Assembly: GCF_023227875.1 (NCBI RefSeq)
Contig: NZ_JALOCH010000006.1
Location: 62,001 to 126,000 of the forward strand
Origin: Methanoregula sp.
GTDB lineage: Archaea; Halobacteriota; Methanomicrobia; Methanomicrobiales; Methanospirillaceae
Length of the DNA stretch: 64,000 nucleotides
Direction: 5' to 3'
In this document: piece after piece, positions 44,001 through 51,128 of the stretch
How the letters are laid out: the number at the start of each line of letters is the position of its first letter
Position numbering within the stretch: position 1 is the first letter of the stretch
The notes under the pieces: model-generated
Told to the model about the DNA's origin: nothing
What the model saw: the letters and a program-made list of their open reading frames with translations, nothing else
Database searches by the model: none
Position numbers and translations under genes: made by a program

Positions 44001-44298
44001 TATTGTAAACCGTGGTTATGATCCAGAGGAGGGAGGCGAGGGTTGCGAATAAAAGACCGAGTGCGTCGGCGGTAAACCGTATGTCAAGCCCGGGGAGGAT
44101 CTGGAGCGCCGTGGTCGAAAGGGGCTGGATAGCAAACGCAGAAGGGAGGGAAAGGGCGCAGAGGAGGAACGTCAGGAGTGCTGCAACAAGCGAGACCGCC
44201 TCGCGGGCATCCGGGCGGTTATGGAAGAGCAGTATAAAACCGGTCCCGGCAAACGGGATGAGGACGATGAGAACGAGCATCCACGGGAAGACGTCCAT
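41014..44298 (-). CDS. Fused double antiporter-like subunit (two NuoL/M-type domains)
   Basis: A 1094-residue protein with about 28 or more helices. The first domain spans about residues 1-500 and has E142 in FVFYEILAIAAYP and K224 in GVKAALVPLHGWLPSAMIAPTPVSGLLHA (split here by position). The second spans about 520-1000 and has E646 in FFWELMAV and INVAFIPLHTWLPDAYPRA, where Asn (about 723) stands in place of the TM7 Lys; K754 follows in TTKAAVYLL. That Asn is also seen in some Mnh-D-like relatives. The usual form is two separate proteins of about 500 residues. The frame is continuous. Confidence 0.92.
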   Translation of the reverse strand: MDVFPWMLVLIVLIPFAGTGFILLFHNRPDAREAVSLVAALLTFLLCALSLPSAFAIQPLSTTALQILPGLDIRFTADALGLLFATLASLLWIITTVYNIGYMRGLKEHSQTRYYAAFAITIGAVMGVALSSNMFSLFVFYEILAIAAYPLVVHKETAEALAAGRKYLIYTQCGGVSILAGIMAIIGMGNTLDFIPGGNPGIALIGPEFARLAFILLFAGLGVKAALVPLHGWLPSAMIAPTPVSGLLHAVAVVNTGVFGILRLMWYLFGPEQVTALGLQYFVIGAAVVTIIVGSLFALLQDDFKLRLAYSTVSQLSYMVLGAAVLLPAGVSGVSDVGRVAAVIGATYAFTAHALGKLTMFFVAGTVAVETGKTKISELDGMGRKMPWEFVAFTLATLSMAGLPPMAGFIAKWYLSVGVVYGDASQWWVLLVLVGASVLNVAYFLPVIIRAFYRPGAGEVLQVRPTLRWPVVVTAALALIAGLWTVVPASPYALCAMVAASVTHTAAPVFGTLAMGTAIPPFLIFLIGAPLVLALGGRARQAGLVLLGGIALVDVLLLPGGYFSGQVAGGVMQWNVPFMGYTLTLLRIDTLSYLTGLIFAIITFFAILYAATVAAPRLHLYALLYAGASLGVVFAGDWITLLFFWELMAVTSTFLIWQEGGEAIKAGYRYLLFHCLGGTLLGAGIALLFIGGGSPIVGPLVGIPVATYQLWASVLIVLGIGINVAFIPLHTWLPDAYPRANFIASVFLSVYTTKAAVYLLARAQPGTEFIAFMGAFMAVYGVIFAVFQNDMRRLLSYHIVSQVGYMVAGIGILGWLGAADAIGQLGLDGGMAHLFNHILYKALLFMAVGVIVWKTGENLLSRVGGLQKKMPVTAIAFWIAAFSIAGVPLFNGFVSKGMVLLAAEHTSIWLWVLLEIASFGTFVSFLKLGYFAFLRPGTTEASDPPLLMQAGMLGTAALCIIIGVWPALLYALLPYTTSYVAYDPAHVISALLVLGAAALFFFTVGKKIFEPHDVPQRDFDLVYEKACHGVCLAARGVWILFRKIYGYAIMTTQLLFDAGTIAMGMENRDANWNIAMCVGVLVALVTVVILGAGL

Positions 44299-44621
44299 CA
44301 GCGCTCACCGCCAGGAGAGAGACGCGAGATTGCAGCGATATCAAAGGTTTTCCAGACCTTCCTTGCGAGGATGACAAGGGCAAGCGCAAGACCGGCAACA
44401 ACGGCCTCGATCGCGATCAGGGTGAACACAACCGCCTGGGATATGCCGGTATCACCGGACAGGTATCCCCCGAGAACAAAGAGAAGGCTGACGCCTTTGC
44501 CGAGAAGTTCAAGGCCCATCACCATCTTGATCAGGTTGCAGCGTGCCATCAGGCTGAACAGGCCTATCGCAAAGAGCGCCCCTGCCACGATCAGGATCAC
44601 CACACCCTCGTCCGGCATCAT
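44298..44621 (-). CDS. Membrane subunit, NuoK/MrpC-like
   Basis: A 107-residue three-helix protein: LIVAGALFAIGLFSLMARCNLIKMVMGLELLGKGVSLLF, with the TM2 Glu in MGLELLGK, and QAVVFTLIAIEAVVAGLALAL with a second Glu, both conserved in NuoK/MrpC. The start at 44621 overlaps the upstream stop (ATGA). Its last base is shared with the fused gene's start. Confidence 0.92.
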   Translation of the reverse strand: MMPDEGVVILIVAGALFAIGLFSLMARCNLIKMVMGLELLGKGVSLLFVLGGYLSGDTGISQAVVFTLIAIEAVVAGLALALVILARKVWKTFDIAAISRLSPGGER

Positions 44622-44860
44622 GGGGGCATCCTCCCCCACTGCTTTTTGCCCAGCAGCAGGAGTATCGATAAGACGCCCGCAAGGATGATCATTCCCTGCA
44701 GGAGCGCCTCATACGTGCGGCTGTGCCAGAGTGCTGCCCCTACCCCGGAGGATAAGGGAATAACTGCAGGCCAGGCAGGGGCAGGCGGGACGACAAGTGC
44801 AACAAAAATACCAAGGAAGACGGTTCCCAGGATTACTGCACACGCATTTTTTGCATTCAT
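44618..44860 (-). CDS. Small membrane subunit, MbhE-like
   Basis: An 80-residue protein with two hydrophobic segments (CAVILGTVFLGIFVALVV; ALLQGMIILAGVLSILLLLG). Position between the D- and K-like subunits and general pattern resemble MbhE or part of MrpB. It overlaps both neighbours by four bases. Sequence alone would not identify it. Confidence 0.65.
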   Translation of the reverse strand: MNAKNACAVILGTVFLGIFVALVVPPAPAWPAVIPLSSGVGAALWHSRTYEALLQGMIILAGVLSILLLLGKKQWGRMPP

Positions 44861-45120
44861 GCGCGCACCTTCTCCTCTTCCCCGCCGGCGAGGATGAGCG
44901 CAACAAGGAACAGGACCGCGACAAGACCGCCCCCGACCACCAATTCAAGAACTGCCGCATATGGTGAGGCCAGCAGGAAAAACAGGATTGCAAGACAGAC
45001 ACTGGAGACGGCAAAGGCAATAACCGCCCGGATGAGGTTCTTCTGGACGACCGCGACCAGTGCCATGGCAACCGTTGCCATGCCAATCACGAGCACAATA
45101 AAAAAGTCCTCACCCGGCAT
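44857..45120 (-). CDS. Small membrane subunit, MbhD/NuoJ-like
   Basis: An 87-residue protein with three helices: VIGMATVAMALVAVVQKN, IRAVIAFAVSSVCLAILFFLL, and AVLELVVGGGLVAVLFLVALIL. The L-E-x(2)-V-G-G-G pattern of the third helix matches MbhD/MnhB-type and NuoJ-like subunits. First gene of the 12-gene operon. No MrpE, F or G homologues accompany it. Confidence 0.72.
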   Translation of the reverse strand: MPGEDFFIVLVIGMATVAMALVAVVQKNLIRAVIAFAVSSVCLAILFFLLASPYAAVLELVVGGGLVAVLFLVALILAGGEEEKVRA

Positions 45121-45449
45121 AGGGTATCAGCCACCCCCGCCAGAATCCCGGTGCCGGCCTGCGGGGGGATCGCTGGCCGTCCACTGGATTGAAAATAAAA
45201 ATACCGGGATAGAGAAGAGAGTTTTTCCCTCTGACACGGAGCTTGCGGAACAGGAAGGATCTGTCATGATGGTCTGTAGATGTACCTGTAATCTTCTGGC
45301 ATCCTGCTCCAGAATGCCGGTCATTACTATCTTCCGGATTATCCCACTACATCGCTGACGATTTCCATTCTTTAAATGATTTCATCTTATCGCAACAGAG
45401 AGCATAAAGGTTGGGGTCTGAGCGCGGGCTATCAAAAGTTCTGTGAAAT
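45121..45449. other. Upstream region of the complex-I-like hydrogenase operon
   Basis: No gene is seen. A/T-rich stretches at about 45183-45205 (GATTGAAAATAAAAATACC) could hold the promoter read leftwards, 60-85 bases before the first ATG. The rest shows no marked structure until the stem-loop cluster. Confidence 0.35.
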
Positions 45450-45570
45450 GGTGAGGGGCATCCGCCCCGGGCCACGAGAAGAACGCTTCAGCGTTCTTCG
45501 AGTGTCGGCTTATACCTCCCTTCTCTATCTCGAAGGCCTAACAGATCCCTTCGAACCTCGAACACGAGTG
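45450..45570. repeat. Stem-loop cluster between the two hydrogenase operons
   Basis: GGGGC/GCCCC (45455-45468), GAAGAACGC/GCGTTCTTC (45478-45499, TTCA loop), CGAAGG/CCTTCG (45531-45553) and shorter CTCG/CGAG pairs after it. The style (GAAGA-x stems with small loops) matches the array at 32899-33025. It starts with GGTGAGGGGC, also seen at 23788. It lies downstream of the ech operon and may end or protect its message. Confidence 0.55.
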
Positions 45571-45599
45571 ATTTCTCGTCCACAAAAAAGAGTAAAAAA

Positions 45600-45983
45600 T
45601 TATTCCTTAGTCTCTTCCTTCTTCTCCGGCTTGGGCGGCTTCACGTACGTGATCGTGAAGACCTCCACACCCTGTACTGAGGCAGGTGCCGTGTACTGGG
45701 TGTCCATGGAGAGGCACCTGGTGGGACAGGTGTCTACACACGAGTTGCAGACAACGCAGCGGAACCGGTCGATCTGCCAGGTCTTTGCTTCCTTGTTGAG
45801 CAGGATTGCCTGCGAAGGGCATTTCTTCACACAGATGCTGCAGGAAATGCACTTGCTGCCGTCCTGGACAACGTGCCCCCGGGTGAGGGACGTTTTTTTC
45901 GCCGGCTGGTACGGGTACAGGATCGTTACCGGCCGGGAGAGCACCGTTTTCAGTGCTGTTTTTGTCATCTCGAAAAATCCCAT
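45600..45983 (-). CDS. echF: Ech hydrogenase ferredoxin subunit EchF
   Basis: A 127-residue two-cluster protein: CISCSICVKKCP and CVVCNSCVDTCP, with the N-terminal anchor VLSRPVTILYPYQP. The C-terminus is a charged tail (PKPEKKEETKE). It mediates electron flow between ferredoxin and the hydrogenase module. Last gene of echABCDEF, six bases after echE. Confidence 0.93.
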   Translation of the reverse strand: MGFFEMTKTALKTVLSRPVTILYPYQPAKKTSLTRGHVVQDGSKCISCSICVKKCPSQAILLNKEAKTWQIDRFRCVVCNSCVDTCPTRCLSMDTQYTAPASVQGVEVFTITYVKPPKPEKKEETKE

Positions 45984-45989
45984 GGCAGA

Positions 45990-47069
45990 TCACCGCTCCG
46001 TACAGCTGATACAGGGATCGATCGACAATACGATCACCGGGACATCCGCAAGCTCGCATCCCTGCAGCATTTTGACGAGCGGTGGGATGTTGGTCAGGGT
46101 CGGCGTCCGGATCCGGGACCGGACCAGGAACTTGGTCCCGTTGCCCTTGAGGTAATGGACCAGCTCGCCCCGGGGCTGCTCCGCCCGCATGAAATACTCG
46201 CCATTCGGGGAACCCGTTACTTTCACATCAATGGGACCATCCGGGATCTCCGTTATTGCCTGCTGGATCAGGTCGATGGACGTGAAAAGTTCCTTGCACC
46301 GCACGTAGCAGCGGGAATAGCAGTCCCCGCAGCTGTCCGTGATGACCGGAACGTTCAGCCGGTCATAGGCACCATACCCGGTCTTGCGCAGGTCGATTGC
46401 GACCCCGCTCCCCCGGGCAGTGGGCCCGACAGCCCCGAGATGATAGGCGTCATCCCGGGAGAGGACCCCGATATTCCGGGTCCGGTGCCGGACGGTATCG
46501 TCATTGAGGAAGACGGTTGTCAGTTCCTCGATCTCCTTCTGGATACTGTCAAGGTCGCGGCTCATCCCGGTAAGCTTATCATTCGCGATATCCCGCCGGA
46601 CACCACCGATCTTGCAGGACCCCTGGATCACCCGGCCACCAGTCGTCTGCTCGAACACATCGAGGATCCGCTCGCGGATCCGCCATGCCGCCATGAACAG
46701 GTTCTCAAAACCGAAGGAATCGGCAAAACAACCGAGCCAGAGCAGGTGGGAGTGCAGACGCGAGTACTCGGACCAGATCGTCCTGAGGTAATCGGCACGC
46801 TCGGGCACCTCGATGTTCATGATCTGCTCAATTCCCTGGCAGTAGGTGGCACCGTGGATGAAACTGCAGATCCCACAGGTGCGTTCAGCGATGTACACGT
46901 ACTCGGTGAACTCCCGCTTCTCCACGAGTTTCTCGAATCCCCGGTGGATGTACCCGATCGAGGGGATCGCATCGACCACTCTCTCATCCTCAAGCACGAG
47001 GTCGAGGTGGATCGGTTCCGGGAGGACCGGGTGCTGGGGCCCGAAGGGGACGATGATCTGCTTTGTCAT
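45990..47069 (-). CDS. echE: Ech [NiFe]-hydrogenase large subunit EchE
   Basis: A 359-residue catalytic subunit with C65 and C68 in ERTCGICSF and C353 and C356 in the very last residues DPCISCTER. The gene stops directly after this motif, so there is no C-terminal tail to be cleaved, unlike the paralogue at 37-38 kb. Other blocks (GPQHPVLPEP, SRLHSHLLWLG, GAVGPTARGSG) are standard. In methanogens Ech reduces ferredoxin with H2 at the expense of the ion gradient. Confidence 0.95.
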   Translation of the reverse strand: MTKQIIVPFGPQHPVLPEPIHLDLVLEDERVVDAIPSIGYIHRGFEKLVEKREFTEYVYIAERTCGICSFIHGATYCQGIEQIMNIEVPERADYLRTIWSEYSRLHSHLLWLGCFADSFGFENLFMAAWRIRERILDVFEQTTGGRVIQGSCKIGGVRRDIANDKLTGMSRDLDSIQKEIEELTTVFLNDDTVRHRTRNIGVLSRDDAYHLGAVGPTARGSGVAIDLRKTGYGAYDRLNVPVITDSCGDCYSRCYVRCKELFTSIDLIQQAITEIPDGPIDVKVTGSPNGEYFMRAEQPRGELVHYLKGNGTKFLVRSRIRTPTLTNIPPLVKMLQGCELADVPVIVLSIDPCISCTER

Positions 47070-47434
47070 GGTTTCTCTCCTTTGGTGACCGTGACACCGA
47101 ACGGGTATTTGATCGCGGTCTGGATGAAGGTCCCCTTGAAATCGATGTTGATCCCCTTCACCTGGATACCGAAGAGGTCGTGCATCTCGTTCTCGTACAC
47201 GAACGCCCCCCAGTACATCCCGGTGATGCTCGGGACTTCCGTTTCCGCAGTCACGGTGATCCGCAGGTTCCTTAGGACATAGTCCTTGTCAAAGGAGTAA
47301 TTGACCTCGAAGCTGTTGTCGCCCACTTTAGTGCAGCCGATCTGGGCGAGACGGTACCCCTCGTTCCTGCACTGTTCTACGCTGCCGATCAGTTGCCCGA
47401 CATCGATGGGGATTATTGACTGTTCTTGTTTCAT
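47066..47434 (-). CDS. echD: Ech hydrogenase subunit EchD
   Basis: A 122-residue NuoC-like subunit, with the conserved VYENEMHDLFGIQVKGINIDFKG (shown in part) and short N-terminal region. It overlaps both echE and echC by four bases. It is shorter than the NuoC-like protein of the neighbouring operon, as usual for EchD. Confidence 0.92.
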   Translation of the reverse strand: MKQEQSIIPIDVGQLIGSVEQCRNEGYRLAQIGCTKVGDNSFEVNYSFDKDYVLRNLRITVTAETEVPSITGMYWGAFVYENEMHDLFGIQVKGINIDFKGTFIQTAIKYPFGVTVTKGEKP

Positions 47435-47898
47435 CTGGCATCACCTGCCGGTTTCGCGGCCGCACCTGCATTTTCATTCATCGCCTTCCTTTTTGCTTCA
47501 AGGATACCGAGGGCCTGGACAACTCCGTCGATGATGGACTCGGGCCGGGCAGCGCACCCGGGGACGTAGACATCCACGGGGATCACTTTGTCGATACCGC
47601 CCATCACGTTGTAGCATTCCCGGAAAATTCCGCCCGTTGCAGCACAGATGCCGATCGCCACCACGACTTTCGGTTCCGGCATCTGGTCGTACGTGTTTTT
47701 CACGATCTCCCGGTTCTTCTCGTTCACGCTTCCCGTAACAAGGAAGATGTCGGCATGCTTGGGGTTGCCGGTATTGACAATCCCGAATCGTTCCACGTCA
47801 TAGATGGGGGTGAGTGCCGCGAGCACCTCGATGTCGCAACCATTACAGGATGAACCATCGTAGTGCACGATCCAAGGGGACTTTGCAAGATATGTCAT
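47431..47898 (-). CDS. echC: Ech hydrogenase small subunit EchC
   Basis: A 155-residue NuoB-like subunit with C18 and C21 in GSSCNGCDIEV, then IGICAATGGIF and VPGCAARPESI as the further ligands of its [4Fe-4S] cluster. The middle NTGNPKHADIFLVTG is typical. It overlaps echD and echB. Confidence 0.94.
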   Translation of the reverse strand: MTYLAKSPWIVHYDGSSCNGCDIEVLAALTPIYDVERFGIVNTGNPKHADIFLVTGSVNEKNREIVKNTYDQMPEPKVVVAIGICAATGGIFRECYNVMGGIDKVIPVDVYVPGCAARPESIIDGVVQALGILEAKRKAMNENAGAAAKPAGDAR

Positions 47899-48776
47899 GG
47901 GACCACCACCATCCTCAGGTAGTACAATACTCCCAGGTTAATGATGCCGAGTGTCCCGGCAACCAGCCAGGCGCTCCGCAGGGTCATCTGCCATTTTACC
48001 CGTGAAGTCGTGTTGTCGATGAGGATCTCGAGGAAGTAGGCGATGATAATTGCTGCTATTGCAAGCAGGGGGTTCCATGCAAAGAACAGGTAGACTACCC
48101 CCAGCAGGAAGACGTATTCGTACCAGTGGGCGATCTCCAGCTTGGCAAGGTTCGGGCCGGCGAAATCCGTTGTGACCCCCTTGACGAGCTCCTGGTGCGC
48201 ATGGTGGGACGTGGAGAGATCGAACGGGGACTTCCGCAGCTTGATCGTCAGCACGATCAGGTAGCCGATGAAAACGCCCGGAAGGTACAGGACAATCGGT
48301 ATGGCGGACTGCACGATGGTGCCGACGTAGAAGCTCGTCGTGACCATGTACATCCCCACCGCGGTCATAATGATCATCGGCTCGTACGCGATGATCTGGA
48401 TCAGCTCGCGTTCCGCCCCGACATGACTGTAGGGGGAGTAGGAGGCATAGGCCCCGAGCACGAGGAATATGTGCGACAGCGTGAACGCGAAGATCACGAG
48501 CAGCATGTCCCCTCCCGAGAAGAAGAGGGCGCCCGAGACCGCCATGAAGACAAGGTAGCTCAGCACGTAGAAGTTCTGGGTCGTCGTGACGACGAGGTTC
48601 TCCTTCTCGAAGAGCTTGCCCACATCGTAGAAGGGCTGGAGGAGGGGCGGTCCGACCCTTCCCTGCATCCGGGCCGTCACCTTGCGGTCAATCCCGGCAA
48701 TAAGCCCACCCACTACAGGTGCAAGCAGCAGGTAGATGACCGCGTTGACAACCGGGGCCCAGGGTTCAGGGATCAT
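47895..48776 (-). CDS. echB: Ech hydrogenase membrane subunit EchB
   Basis: A 293-residue NuoH-like protein of about eight helices with DRKVTARMQGRVGPPLLQP near residue 30 and the acidic loop FDLSTSHHAHQELVKG. That SHHAHQELV loop is the form found in Ech/Coo-type enzymes, in contrast to the FDIPEAETEIV loop of the complex-I-like operon here. It links the catalytic arm with EchA. Confidence 0.94.
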   Translation of the reverse strand: MIPEPWAPVVNAVIYLLLAPVVGGLIAGIDRKVTARMQGRVGPPLLQPFYDVGKLFEKENLVVTTTQNFYVLSYLVFMAVSGALFFSGGDMLLVIFAFTLSHIFLVLGAYASYSPYSHVGAERELIQIIAYEPMIIMTAVGMYMVTTSFYVGTIVQSAIPIVLYLPGVFIGYLIVLTIKLRKSPFDLSTSHHAHQELVKGVTTDFAGPNLAKLEIAHWYEYVFLLGVVYLFFAWNPLLAIAAIIIAYFLEILIDNTTSRVKWQMTLRSAWLVAGTLGIINLGVLYYLRMVVVP

Positions 48777-50689
48777 AAGACCACCCCCACGACCATAATG
48801 AATGCAATGAGGATGAGGCCCCAGCAGGCAAGAGTACCTGGCATGAACAGTCTCTCCTCACCGAAGTAGTTCCGTAAGTAATAATTCGAGAGCACGAGGT
48901 TACGGGAGACGCCGGCCGACCCGGTATACCTCATGCCTCCCTCCGTTGTCATCCCGCCCATGTACGGGGGAGCCATCTTCGGTGTTTTGCTCTGGAACAG
49001 CATGGAGAATGGCATGATGATCAGAAGGCCCATCATCAGGAGCATGATCGTGATATTGGCCTCCGCGAGACGGGTCGTATGCCCGTAGATCTGCATGATG
49101 AACGGCTCGATGAGCGCCGATGAGATGAGCGGGAATATCAGGGCGACAACGACAACAAGGCCGGTGAGTATCCAGAGCACCGTCCATTTTTCTGATTTAA
49201 TTGAGCTCTCCAGGTTTTCCTGGTGCCGCATCACCGAGATGATCTTCCCCATCCATTTGCTCCAGAAGAAGAGGGTTGCCGAACCCCCGAATGCAAGGAT
49301 GATGATGAAGATGAGGCCGAAGGGTGCCTGGATGAAGGCCTCGATCGCCGCCCACTTGGAGATGATCATACCAAACGGCGCAAGGAACATGCCGGCCATG
49401 CCGATGAACATCATGATGGCGAGCTTCGGCATACGCTCGATCAGCCCGCCCATGTCCTCGATGTCCCTGCTGCCGATACGGTGCTCCACGGTCCCGACAC
49501 AGAGGAAGAGGAGCGACTTGGCTATCGCGTGGAATATGATCAGGAGAATCGCCACCCACATCAGGTTATAGGTCCCCACGCCTGCACAGGCAACGACAAG
49601 CCCGAGGTTCGCGATGGTGGAATAGGCCAGTACCTTCTTGGCATTGCTCTGGGATATTGCCATGCAGGAGGTGAGAAGGAACGTCACGCCACCGACCATG
49701 GCTATCATCATGCCCTCGGTAGTGCCGGTCAGCACCGGGGCGAAACGCACGATGATGTACACCCCTGCCTTGACCATGGTGCTGGAGTGCAGCAGTGCCG
49801 AGACCGGCGTGGGGGCAACCATTGCGCCTACAAGCCATGACGAGAATGGCATCTGGGCGGCTTTCGTGAGACCGGCAAAACAAATGAGCACGGCGGGAAC
49901 TATGGCAACTGCATATCCCGAGTTGATCAGGGCACCAAGGTCAAGCAGCCTGCCGGACGGGTCTATGGTCGTAATATAGATGAGTGCTGCAACAAAAGCC
50001 ACCCCGCCCAGCATGTTCATGGCGAGTGCAAGGAATGCATTATTGGTGGCTTCTGCCGTCTGGGAATACCCGATCAGGATGAACGAACAGAATGTAGTGA
50101 TCTCCCAGAAGAAGAGGATCCACATCAGGTTGTTGGAAAATACCAGCCCGAACATGGCGGAGAGGAAGACAAACATCCAAAAAAAGAACATCCCGCGGCG
50201 GTCTGCGATATCCTTGTGGTGCTCGTGATAGGTCTCCATGTACCCCAGGGCATAGACACAGATCAGGCTCCCGATGATCCCGATGATCAGTGCCATGATG
50301 ATCGAGAACTGGTCGAAGAAGAGGTTGTTCGGCAGTTCGACGATGGTGTGACCGTACGTGGCCTCAAACCAGAGGAGCAGGGCCGCCTGGATCAGGACCA
50401 GAATGACAACAGAATATTTCCTGTGCCGGAGACCCAGCCAGAGCAGGTAGACCGCAATCACCAGTTCGATGACCAGCATGGCGAGATCAAAGATCCTGCC
50501 CGAGATAGTATACGTGATCAGGCCCTTGTCAAAACCGGCAACAAGAAGATACAGCGATACCACCCCGATGGCAAGTGCGGAGATTTTCACAATCCAGCTG
50601 CGTTCAACGCTTTTTTTGGCAAAAAGCAGGAAGACTGCAGCTATTAACGGAAAAAGGATCAGATATATCAATAACTGAACAATTTGCAC
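48773..50689 (-). CDS. echA: Ech hydrogenase antiporter-like subunit EchA
   Basis: A 638-residue NuoL-like protein with about 16 helices. The channel elements are LFFWEITTFCSFILIG (TM5 Glu), CFAGLTKAAQMPFSSWLVGAM (TM7 Lys) and the PTPVSALLHSSTMVKAGVY helix. A single antiporter-like subunit is normal for Ech. First gene of the operon, preceded by GAGGGAGGG as ribosome-binding site and an ATTAATAAT element further up. Confidence 0.95.
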   Translation of the reverse strand: MQIVQLLIYLILFPLIAAVFLLFAKKSVERSWIVKISALAIGVVSLYLLVAGFDKGLITYTISGRIFDLAMLVIELVIAVYLLWLGLRHRKYSVVILVLIQAALLLWFEATYGHTIVELPNNLFFDQFSIIMALIIGIIGSLICVYALGYMETYHEHHKDIADRRGMFFFWMFVFLSAMFGLVFSNNLMWILFFWEITTFCSFILIGYSQTAEATNNAFLALAMNMLGGVAFVAALIYITTIDPSGRLLDLGALINSGYAVAIVPAVLICFAGLTKAAQMPFSSWLVGAMVAPTPVSALLHSSTMVKAGVYIIVRFAPVLTGTTEGMMIAMVGGVTFLLTSCMAISQSNAKKVLAYSTIANLGLVVACAGVGTYNLMWVAILLIIFHAIAKSLLFLCVGTVEHRIGSRDIEDMGGLIERMPKLAIMMFIGMAGMFLAPFGMIISKWAAIEAFIQAPFGLIFIIILAFGGSATLFFWSKWMGKIISVMRHQENLESSIKSEKWTVLWILTGLVVVVALIFPLISSALIEPFIMQIYGHTTRLAEANITIMLLMMGLLIIMPFSMLFQSKTPKMAPPYMGGMTTEGGMRYTGSAGVSRNLVLSNYYLRNYFGEERLFMPGTLACWGLILIAFIMVVGVVL

Positions 50690-51128
50690 CAGATACCCTC
50701 CCTCTCTGAATATGGGAATTTTTCATTATTAATCATATTGAATTGTGCCCAGGTTCCCATGATCAGGTAAGAAAAAAGAGATTATTGTCCGGGACAACAA
50801 AGGCAGGATTGATGCCAAAATGTCATAATTCCCGTTATGCGGGACTGGATTCCGCCGTGGTGCAGGCGGGGTTATAAGATAAAAGTTTAATGTTTCAAAA
50901 ATGCACTAATGATCTCTTAGGATGGGTTGCATACGTGTGCGGGGCGATCCCGGAAGCATAGAGTGCCCTCCTTTGGGTCATTTGAGCAGGTCTCTGCTGA
51001 TGCCAATAAAACATGCCTGTAGTGTCTCGTAAGTATCCGGACGGGTCTCGTATCTCTGGTTCTGCGGTTAACAACAGGACCATGGATCCCCGGGAAGGAT
51101 TCTTCTGACACCGCAGGGAGGTCATGGA
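50690..51128. promoter_or_regulatory. Divergent upstream region of echA and hppA
   Basis: No gene is visible in 439 bp. Towards hppA an A/T-rich element AAGTTTAATG lies at about 50884-50893, which would imply a long leader of 200 bases or more, or a nearer promoter that I cannot recognise. GGGAGGTC just before the ATG at 51129 gives hppA a strong ribosome-binding site. Towards echA, TTAATAATGAAAAA is about 25-40 bases from the ATG. Confidence 0.4.

Noticed and set aside
41014..44298. Fusion caused by sequencing error
   Set aside because: The frame stays open over 1094 codons with normal codon use, and the linker region has no start codon with ribosome-binding site. Not fully excluded, hence the check listed.
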